From Liolophura sinensis (Eukaryota; Mollusca; Polyplacophora; Chitonida; Chitonidae): DNA of 53,848 bases. Where the stretch lies: NCBI RefSeq assembly GCF_032854445.1, contig NW_027018229.1, positions 1-53,848 on the forward strand, in the 5' to 3' direction. The notes under the pieces were generated by a model. It was not told the origin of the DNA. It worked only from the letters and a program-made list of their open reading frames with translations, and ran no database searches. The position numbers were made by a program, and so were the translations under genes. How positions within the stretch are numbered: the first letter of the stretch is position 1; each line of letters begins with the position of its first letter. Shown piece after piece: positions 12,012 through 20,800 of this stretch.

Positions 12012-14203
12012 ATGCGCAATTGGGTCAGGCATCTCCAGGTGTTGAAAAATTGGAAATTTCCTTGGTTTCCATGGAGTAAGAGCCGTTGCTGGGCACGTGA
12101 TTTTGACATAAATGATGATTCAATTGTGGCTACAGCCAAAAGTATTGGCCGGAGAGCAACGCGGTTTGCACCATTCGATTTCTCGTCACAAAATACGTCG
12201 GATTAGTCTCTTACCAGCAGCATTGGAACATTTTTTCCACTTTTGGATTTTTGCCTAGTCCTTTTGCTCATTGAAATCGGCTACATGTACTATGTACAAT
12301 CGCGACTGGTCATTACTATATTCAACTTTTGATTATAAGTTATGTGCCCTTCGGTAGCCCAGAAGATGTCAAATCTTTGGGCCAAGCCCATTTAACTCAC
12401 CCAGCAAATGTCTTACTTCTAAGTCGAAGATAAACTTAATCTCTTTATCTACATGTAGAAAAACCACACCATTTTTATATAAAAAACACAAGGTACTTGA
12501 TACAGTCTGCTGTAAAAAGTACAATTGAACACTGACCCACATCAATAAGGTGCCAAAAGATGCGCAATTGGGTCAGGCATCTCCAGGTGTTGAAAAATTG
12601 CAAATTTCCTTGGTTTCCATGGAGTAAGAGCCGTTGCTGGGCACGTGATTTTGACATAAATGATGATTCAATTGTGGCTACAGCCAAAAGTATTGGTCGG
12701 AGAGCAACGCGGTTTGCACCATTCGATTTCTCGTCACAAAATACGTCGGATTAGCCTCTTACCAGCAGCATTGGAACATTTTTTCCACTTTTGGATTTTT
12801 GCCTGGTCCTTTTGCTAATTGAAATCGGCTACATGTACTATGTACAATCGCGACTGGTCATTACTATATTCAACTTTTGATTATAAGTTATGTGCCCTTC
12901 GGTAGCCCAGAAGATGTCAAATCTTTGGGCCAAGCCCATTTAACTCACCCAGCAAATGTCTTACTTCTAAGTCGAAGATAAACTCAATGTCTTTATCTAC
13001 ATGTAGAAAAACCACACCATTTTTATATAAAAAACACAAGGTACTTGATACAGTCTGCTGTAAAAAGTACAATTGAACACTGACCCACATCAATAAGGTG
13101 CCAAAAGATGCGCAATTGGGTCAGGCATCTCCAGCTGTTGAAAAATTGCAAATTTCCTTGGTTTCCATGGAGTAAGAGCCGTTGCTGGGCACGTGATTTT
13201 GACATAAATGATGATTCAATTGTGGCTACAGCCAAAAGTATTGGTCGGAGAGCAACGCGGTTTGCACCATTCGATTTCTCGTCACAAAATACGTCGGATT
13301 AGCCTCTTACCAGCAGCATTGGAACATTTTTTCCACTTTTGGATTTTTGCCTGGTCCTTTTGCTAATTGAAATCGGCTACATGTACTATGTACAATCGCG
13401 ACTGGTCATTACTATATTCAACTTTTGATTATAAGTTATGTGCCCTTCGGTAGCCCAGAAGATGTCAAATCTTTGGGCCAAGCCCATTTAACTCACCCAG
13501 CAAATGTCTTACTTCTAAGTCGAAGATAAACTTAATCTCTTTATCTACATGTAGAAAAACCACACCATTTTTATATAAAAACCACAAGGTACTTGATACA
13601 GTCTGCTGTAAAAAGTAGAATTGAACACTGACCCACATCAATAAGGTGCCAAAAGATGCGCAATTGGGTCAGGCATCTCCAGCTGTTGAAAAATTGGAAA
13701 TTTCCTTGGTTTCCATGGAGTAAGAGCCGTTGCTGGGCACGTGATTTTGACATAAATGATGATTCAATTGTGGCTACAGCCAAAAGTATTGGTCGGAGAG
13801 CAACGCGGTTTGCACCATTCGATTTCTCGTCACAAAATACGTCGGATTAGCCTCTTACCAGCAGCATTGGAACATTTTTTCCACTTTTGGATTTTTGCCT
13901 GGTCCTTTTGCTCATTGAAATCGGCTACATGTACTATGTACAATCGCGACTGGTCATTACTATATTCAACTTTTGATTATAAGTTATGTGCCCTTCGGTA
14001 GCCCAGAAGATGTCAAATCTTTGGGCCAAGCCCATTTAACTCACCCAGCAAATGTCTTACTTCTAAGTCGAAGATAAACTTAATCTCTTTATCTACATGT
14101 AGAAAAACCACACCATTTTTATGTAAAAACCACAAGGTACTTGATACAGTCTGCTGTAAAAAGTACAATTGAACACTGACCCACATCAATAAGGTGCCAA
14201 AAG
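12012..14203 (+). repeat. Tetramer HOR, copy 2 (m22-m25, 2,192 bp)
   Basis: Starts are 12012, 12560, 13108 and 13656. m22 repeats the m18 haplotype, m23 repeats m19, m24 repeats m20 including GTAGAATTG near 13615, and m25 repeats m21. By eye the two copies differ mainly by three one-base indels in copy 1 and one substitution in m25 (TATGTAAAA near 14123). The copy is therefore well above 99% identical to its neighbour although adjacent monomers within it differ by 1-2%, which is the definition of a higher-order repeat. Confidence 0.92.
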
Positions 14204-14751
14204 ATGCGCAATTGGGTCAGGCATCTCCAGGTGTTGAAAAATTGCAAATTTCCTTGGTTTCCATGGAGTAAGAGCCGTTGCTGGGCACGTGATTTTGACA
14301 TAAATGATGATTCAATTGTGGCTACAGCCAAAAGTATTGGTCGGAGAGCAACGCGGTTTGCACCATTCGATTTCTCGTCACAAAATACGTCGGATTAGCC
14401 TCTTACCAGCAGCATTGGAACATTTTTTCCACTTTTGGATTTTTGCCTGGTCCTTTTGCTAATTGAAATCGGCTACATGTACTATGTACCATCGCGACTG
14501 GTCATTACTATATTCAACTTTTGATTATAAGTTATGTGCCCTTCGGTAGCCCAGAAGATGTCAAATCTTTGGGCCAAGCCCATTTAACTCACCCAGCAAA
14601 TGTCTTACTTCTAAGTCGAAGATAAACTTAATCTCTTTATCTACATGTAGAAAAACCACACCATTTTTATATAAAAACCACAAGGTACTTGATACAGTCT
14701 GCTGTAAAAAGTACAATTGAACACTGACCCACATCAATAAGGTGCCAAAAG
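14204..14751 (+). repeat. Linker monomer m26
   Basis: This single 548-bp monomer lies between the second tetramer and the second 13-monomer block. It carries AGGTG/TTGC, the CAGCATT form, GCTAATT, TACCATCG, AGATGTC, TTAATCT and the ACCAC form. The order m24-m25-m26 (GTAGAATTG, then GCTCATT, then TACCATCG) also matches the trimer at 49823-53848. Confidence 0.85.
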
Positions 14752-15381
14752 ATGCGCAATTGGGTCAGGCATCTCCAGCTGTTGAAAAATTGCAAATTTC
14801 CTTGGTTTCCATGGAGTAAGAGCCGTTGCTGGGCACGTGATTTTGACATAAATGATGATTCAATTGTGGCTACAGCCAAAAGTATTGGTCGGAGAGCAAC
14901 GCGGTTTGCACCATTCGATTTCTCGTCACAAAATACGTCAGATTAGCCTCTTACCAGCAGCATTGGAACATTTTTTCCACTTTTGGATTTTTGCCTGGTC
15001 CTTTTGCTAATTGAAATCGGCTACATGTACTATGTACAATCGCGACTGGTCATTACTATATTCAACTTTTGATTATAAGTTATGTGCCCTTCGGTAGCCC
15101 AGAAGATGTCAAATCTTTGGGCCAAGCCCATTTAACTCACCCAGCAAATGTCTTACTTCTAAGTCGAAGATAAACTCAATGTCTTTATCTACATGTAGAA
15201 AAACCACACCATTTTTATATAAAAAACACAAGGTACTTGATACAGTCTGCTGTAAAAAGTACAATTGAACACTGACCCACATCAATAAGGTGCCAAAAGA
15301 TGCGCAATTGGGTCAGGCATCTCCAGCTGTTGAAAAATTGCAAATTTCCTTGGTTTCCATGGAGTAAGAGCCGTTGCTGGG

Positions 15382-15387
15382 CACGTG
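15382..15387. other. CACGTG palindrome (E-box core), once per monomer
   Basis: CACGTG occurs at the same place in almost all monomers. m10 (GGGAACGTG near 5513) is an exception. In many eukaryotes basic helix-loop-helix proteins bind this hexamer, but one six-base match per 548 bp does not show that it is used. A second palindrome, TCCATGGA (15356-15363), lies 19 bases to the left. Confidence 0.35.
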
Positions 15388-15572
15388 ATTTTGACATAAA
15401 TGATGATTCAATTGTGGCTACAGCCAAAAGTATTGGTCGGAGAGCAACGCGGTTTGCACCATTCGATTTCTCGTCACAAAATACGTCGGATTAGCCTCTT
15501 ACCAGCAGCATTGGAACATTTTTTCCACTTTTGGATTTTTGCCTGGTCCTTTTGCTAATTGAAATCGGCTAC

Positions 15573-15585
15573 ATGTACTATGTAC
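15573..15585 (+). repeat. Short direct repeat ATGTAC-T-ATGTAC, once per monomer
   Basis: Two copies of ATGTAC are separated by one T, and the left copy sits inside the palindrome TACATGTA. The left copy is changed to AGGTAC in m4, m31 and m41 and the preceding base context changes in m10/m37 (CTGCATG), m11/m38 (CTAAATG) and m71/m76 (CTATATG). The site is thus a local hotspot of diagnostic variation. Confidence 0.7.
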
Positions 15586-15665
15586 AATCGCGACTGGTCA
15601 TTACTATATTCAACTTTTGATTATAAGTTATGTGCCCTTCGGTAGCCCAGAAGATGTCAAATCTT

Positions 15666-15678
15666 TGGGCCAAGCCCA
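15666..15678. repeat. Small hairpin TGGGC-CAA-GCCCA, once per monomer
   Basis: Five-base arms flank a three-base loop. The stem is G/C rich. It is damaged only by occasional indels, for example near 10189 (lost C), 17865 (lost C) and 18953 (lost T). It could form in single-stranded DNA or in a transcript, but it is too short to be called a terminator and no T run follows. Confidence 0.55.
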
Positions 15679-15736
15679 TTTAACTCACCCAGCAAATGTC
15701 TTACTTCTAAGTCGAAGATAAACTCAATGTCTTTAT

Positions 15737-15746
15737 CTACATGTAG
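15737..15746. repeat. 10-bp palindrome CTACATGTAG, once per monomer
   Basis: This is a perfect inverted repeat conserved in essentially all copies. Only m71 and m76 alter it (ATGTAGT context in the following base run). A second copy of its CTACATGTA core lies about 170 bp upstream at 15569-15577 in the same monomer, so each 548-bp unit holds two related words. No known protein site is assigned. Confidence 0.75.
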
Positions 15747-15759
15747 AAAAACCACACCA

Positions 15760-15773
15760 TTTTTATATAAAAA
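15760..15773. repeat. 14-bp AT palindrome with TATA-like core, once per monomer
   Basis: TTTTTATATAAAAA is a perfect palindrome present at this position of nearly every monomer. Its core TATATAAAA reads as a TATA-like element on both strands. The common A to C variant just to its right (AACAC to ACCAC) leaves it intact. m25 (TATGTAAAA near 14123) and the TTGTATAAAA variants in m45 and m50 break it. The palindrome is seen directly; any promoter or DNA-bending role is inference. Confidence 0.8.
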
Positions 15774-17829
15774 ACACAAGGTACTTGATACAGTCTGCTG
15801 TAAAAAGTACAATTGAACACTGACCCACATCAATAAGGTGCCAAAAGATGCGCAATTGGGTCAGGCATCTCCAGCTGTTGAAAAATTGCAAATTTCCTTG
15901 GTTTCCATGGAGTAAGAGCCGTTGCTGGGCACGTGATTTTGACATAAATGATGATTCAATTGTGGCTACAGCCAAAAGTATTGGTCGGAGAGCAACGCGG
16001 TTTGCACCATTCGATTTCTCGTCACAAAATACGTCGGATTAGCCTCTTACCAGCAGCATTGGAACATTTTTTCCACTTTTGGATTTTTGCCTGGTCCTTT
16101 TGCTAATTGAAATCGGCTACATGTACTATGTACAATCGCGACTGGTCATTACTATATTCAACTTTTGATTATAAGTTATGTGCCCTTCGGTAGCCCAGAA
16201 GATGTCAAATCTTTGGGCCAAGCCCATTTAACTCACCCAGCAAATGTCTTACTTCTAAGTCGAAGATAAACTTAATCTCTTTATCTACATGTAGAAAAAC
16301 CACACCATTTTTATATAAAAAACACAAGGTACTTGATACAGTCTGCTGTAAAAAGTACAATTGAACACTGACCCACATCAATAAGGTGCCAAAAGATGCG
16401 CAATTGGGTCAGGCATCTCCAGGTGTTGAAAAATTGGAAATTTCCTTGGTTTCCATGGAGTAAGAGCCGTTGCTGGGCACGTGATTTTGACATAAATGAT
16501 GATTCAATTGTGGCTACAGCCAAAAGTATTGGTCGGAGAGCAACGCGGTTTGCACCATTCGATTTCTCGTCACAAAATACGTCGGATTAGCCTCTTACCA
16601 GCAGCATTGGAACATTTTTTTCCACTTTTGGATTTTTGCCTGGTCCTTTTGCTCATTGAAATCGGCTACATGTACTATGTACAATCGCGACTGGTCATTA
16701 CTATATTCAACTTTTGATTATAAGTTATGTGCCCTTCGGTAGCCCAGAAGATGTCAAATCTTTGGGCCAAGCCCATTTAACTCACCCAGCAAATGTCTTA
16801 CTTCTAAGTCGAAGATAAACTTAATCTCTTTATCTACATGTAGAAAAACCACACCATTTTTATATAAAAACCACAAGGTACTTGATACAGTCTGCTGTAA
16901 AAAGTACAATTGAACACTGACCCACATCAATAAGGTGCCAAAAGATGCGCAATTGGGTCAGGCATCTCCAGCTGTTGAAAAATTGCAAATTTCCTTGGTT
17001 TCCATGGAGTAAGAGCCGTTGCTGGGCACGTGATTTTGACATAAATGATGATTCAATTGTGGCTACAGCCAAAAGTATTGGTCGGAGAGCAACGCGGTTT
17101 GCACCATTCGATTTCTCGTCACAAAATACGTCGGATTAGCCTCTTACCAGCACGATTGGAGCATTTTTTTTACTTTTGGATTTTTGCCTGGTCCTTTTGC
17201 TAATTGAAATCGGCTACAGGTACTATGTACAATCGCGACTGGTCATTACTATATTCAACTTTTGATTATAAGTTATGTGCCCTTCGGTAGCCCAGAAGAT
17301 GTCAAATCTTTGGGCCAAGCCCATTTAACTCACCCAGCAAATGTCTTACTTCTAAGTCGAAGATAAACTCAATGTCTTTATCTACATGTAGAAAAACCAC
17401 ACCATTTTTATATAAAAAACACAAGGTACTTGATACAGTCTGCTGTAAAAAGTACAATTGAACACTGACCCACATCAATAAGGTGCCAAAAGATGCGCAA
17501 TTGGGTCAGGCATCTCCAGCTGTTGAAAAATTGCAAATTTCCTTGGTTTCCATGGAGTAAGAGCCGTTGCTGGGCACGTGATTTTGACATAAATGATGAT
17601 TCAATTGTGGCTACAGCCAAAAGTATTGGTCGGAGAGCAACGCGGTTTGCACCATTCGATTTCTCGTCACAAAATACGTCGGATTAGCCTCTTACCAGCA
17701 CGATTGGAGCATTTTTTTTACTTTTGGATTTTTGCCTGGTCCTTTTGCTAATTGAAATCGGCTACATGTACTATGTACAATCGCGACTGGTCATTACTAT
17801 ATTCAACTTTTGATTATAAGTTATGTGCC

Positions 17830-20800
17830 CTTCGGTAGCAAGACGTCAAATCTTTGGGCCAAGCCATTTAACTCACCCAGCAAATGTCTTACTTCTAAGT
17901 CGAAGATAAACTCAATGTCTTTATCTACATGTAGAAAAACCACACCATTTTTATATAAAAAACCACAAGGTACTTGATACAGTCTGCTGTAAAAAGTACA
18001 ATTGAACACTGACCCACATCAATAAGGTGCCAAAAGAAGCGCAATTGGGTCAGGCATCTCCAGCTGTTGAAAAATTGCAAAATTTCCTTGGTTTCCATGG
18101 AGTAAGAGCCGTTGCTGGGCACGTGATTTTGACATAAATGATGATTCAATTGTGGGCTACAGCCAAAAGTATTGGTCGGAGAGCAACGCGGTTTGCACCA
18201 TTCGATTTCTCGTCACAAAATACGTCGGATTAGCCTCTTACCAGCAGCATTGGAACATTTTTTCCACTTTTGGATTTTTGCCTGGTCCTTTTGCTTAATT
18301 GAAATCGGCTACATGTACTATGTACAATCGCGACTGGTCATTACTATATTCAACTTTTGATTATAAGTTATGTGCCCTTCGGTAGCCCAGAGATGTCCAA
18401 ATCTTTGGGCCAAGCCCATTTAACTCACCCAGCAAATGTCTTACTTCTAAGTCGAAGATAAACTCAATGTCTTTATCTACATGTAGAAAAACCACACCAT
18501 TTTTATATAAAAAACACAAGGTACTTGATACAGTCTGCTGTAAAAAGTACAATTGAACATCTGACCCACATCAATAAGGTGCCAAAAGATGTGCAATTGG
18601 GTCAGGCATCTCCAGCTGTTGAAAAATTGCAAATTTCCTTGGTTTCCATGGAGTAAGAGCCGTTGCTGGGCACGTGATTTTGACATAAATGATGATTCAA
18701 TTGTGGCTACAGCCAAAAGTATTGGTCGGAGAGCAACGCGGTTTGCACCATTCGATTCTCGTCACAAAATACGTCGGATTAGCCTCTTACCAGCAGCATT
18801 GGAACATTTTTTCCACTTTTGGATTTTTGCCTGATCCTTTTTGCTAATTGAAATCGGCTACATGTACTATGTACAATCGCGACTGGTCATTACTATATTC
18901 AACTTTTGATTATAAGTTATGTGCCCTTCGGTAGCCCAGAAGATGTCAAATCTTGGGCCAAGCCCATTTAACTCACCCAGCAAATGTCTTACTTCTAAGT
19001 CGAAGATAAACTTAATCTCTTTATCTACATGTAGAAAAACCACACCATTTTTATATAAAAACCACAAGGTACTTGATACAGTCTGCTGTAAAAAGTACAA
19101 TTGAACACTGACCCACATCAATAAGGTGCCAAAAGATGCGCAATTGGGTCAGGCATCTCCAGCTGTTGAAAAATTGCAAATTTCCTTGGTTTCCATGGAG
19201 TAAGAGCCGTTGCTGGGCACGTGATTTTGACATAAATGATGATTCAATTGTGGCTACAGCCAAAAGTATTGGTCGGAGAGCAACGCGGTTTGCACCATTC
19301 GATTTCTCGTCACAAAATACGTCGGATTAGCCTCTTACCAGCAGCATTGGAACATTTTTTCCACTTTTGGATTTTTGCCTGGTCCTTTTGCTCATTGAAA
19401 TCGGCTACATGTACTATGTACAATCGCGACTGGTCATTACTATATTCAACTTTTGATTATAAGTTATGTGCCTTCGGTAGCCCAGAAGATGTCAAATCTT
19501 TGGGCCAAGCCATTTAACTCACCCAGCAAATGTCTTACTTCTAAGTCGAAGATAAACTTAATCTCTTTATCTACATGTAGAAAACCCACACCATTTTTAT
19601 ATAAAAACCACAAGGTACTTGATACAGTCTGCTGTAAAAAGTACAATTGAACACTGACCCACATCAATAAGGTGCCAAAAGATGCGCATTGGGTCAGGCA
19701 TCTCCAGCTGTTGAAAAATTGCAAATTTTCCTTGGTTTCCATGGAGTAAGAGCCGTTGCTGGGCACGTGATTTTGACATAAATGATGATTCAATTGTGGG
19801 CTACAGCCAAAAGTATTGGTCGGAGGAGCAACGCGGTTTGCACCATTCGATTTCTCGTCACAAAATACGTCGGATTAGCCTCTTACCAGCAGCATTGGAA
19901 CATTTTTCCACTTTTGGATTTTTGCTGGTCCTTTTGCTAATTGAAATCGGCTACATGTACTATGTACAATCGCGACTGGTCATTACTATATTCAACTTTT
20001 GATTATAAGTTATGTGCCCTTCGGTAGCCCAGAAGATGTCAAATCTTTGGGCCAAGCCCATTTAACTCACCCAGCAAATGTTCTTACTTCTAAGTCGAAG
20101 ATAAACTCAATGTCTTTATCTACATGTAGAAAAAACCACACCATTTTTATATAAAAAACACAAGGTACTTGATACAGTCTGCTGTAAAAAGTACAATTGA
20201 ACACTGACCACATCAATAAGGTGCCAAAGATGCGCAATTGGGTCAGGCATCTCCAGCTGTTGAAAAATTTCAAATTTCCTTGGTTTCCATGGAGTAAGAG
20301 CCGTTGCTGGGCACGTGATTTTGACATAAATGATGATTCAATTGTGGCTACAGCCAAAAGTATTGGTCGGAGAGCAACGCGGTTTGCACCATTCGATTTC
20401 TCGTCACAAAATACGTCGGATTAGCCTCTTACCAGCACGATTAGAGCATTTTTTTTACTTTTGGATTTTTGCCTGGTCCTTTTGCTAATTGAAATCGGCT
20501 GCATGTACTATGTACCATCGCGACTGGTCATTACTATATTCAACTTTTGATTATAAGTTATGTGCCCTTCGGTAGCCCAGAAGATGTCAAATCTTTGGGC
20601 CAAGCCCATTTAACTCACCCAGCAATGTCTTACTTCTAAGTCGAAGATAAACTTAATCTCTTTATCTACATGTAGAAAAACCACACCATTTTTATATAAA
20701 AACCACAAGGTACTTGATACAGTCTGCTGTAAAAAGTACAATTGAACACTGACCCACATCAATAAGGTGCCAAAAGATGCGCAATTGGGTCAGGCATCTC

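Larger units (their letters stand above)
15300..15847 (+). repeat. Reference monomer (m28), 548 bp
   Basis: This copy is close to the majority sequence and is used as the reference. Hand-counted composition is A163 C116 G103 T166 (40.0% GC). It has 15 CpG dinucleotides against about 21.8 expected from base composition, a ratio near 0.69. Main variable sites are: 15327 C or G (AGCTG/AGGTG); 15341 C, G or TC-type changes; the block 15504-15526, which is either the CAGCATTGGAAC-T6-CCAC form or the CACGATTGGAGC-T8-AC form; the A/C in GCTAATT/GCTCATT; the A/C in TACAATCG/TACCATCG; AGATGTC/AGACGTC; 15725 and 15729 (TCAATGT/TTAATCT); and 15774 A/C (AACAC/ACCAC). Longer variants differ by one base in A or T runs. 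No internal subrepeat is evident, so 548 bp appears to be the primary unit. Confidence 0.97.

Noticed and set aside
15215-15427. Minus-strand 70-codon open frame repeated in nearly every monomer
   Set aside because: It starts at TTG; from the first ATG it is only 60 codons. It overlaps the plus-strand frame, has no recognisable domain, and its differences between monomers are mostly replacements.
15455-15480. CENP-B box at the ATTCGATTTCTCGTC region
   Set aside because: The TTCG start is present, but the essential spaced A and the CGGG end are absent on either strand.
15300-15494. Plus-strand 64-codon open frame repeated in nearly every monomer, as a gene family
   Set aside because: It exists because the DNA is homogenised. 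Its most variable codons change the amino acid (Leu/Val, and Cys/Trp/Phe/Ile), with hardly any silent changes, so there is no sign of selection for a protein. I recognise no domain and every copy overlaps other open frames.
15666-15690. Intrinsic transcription terminator at TGGGC-CAA-GCCCA
   Set aside because: The stem is only five base pairs and no T run follows. The context is a eukaryotic satellite, not a bacterial operon.
15760-15773. Functional TATA-box promoter
   Set aside because: The TATA-like core is symmetric and lies in an A/T run. No downstream gene exists and no other promoter element was evident, so I kept it only as a palindrome.
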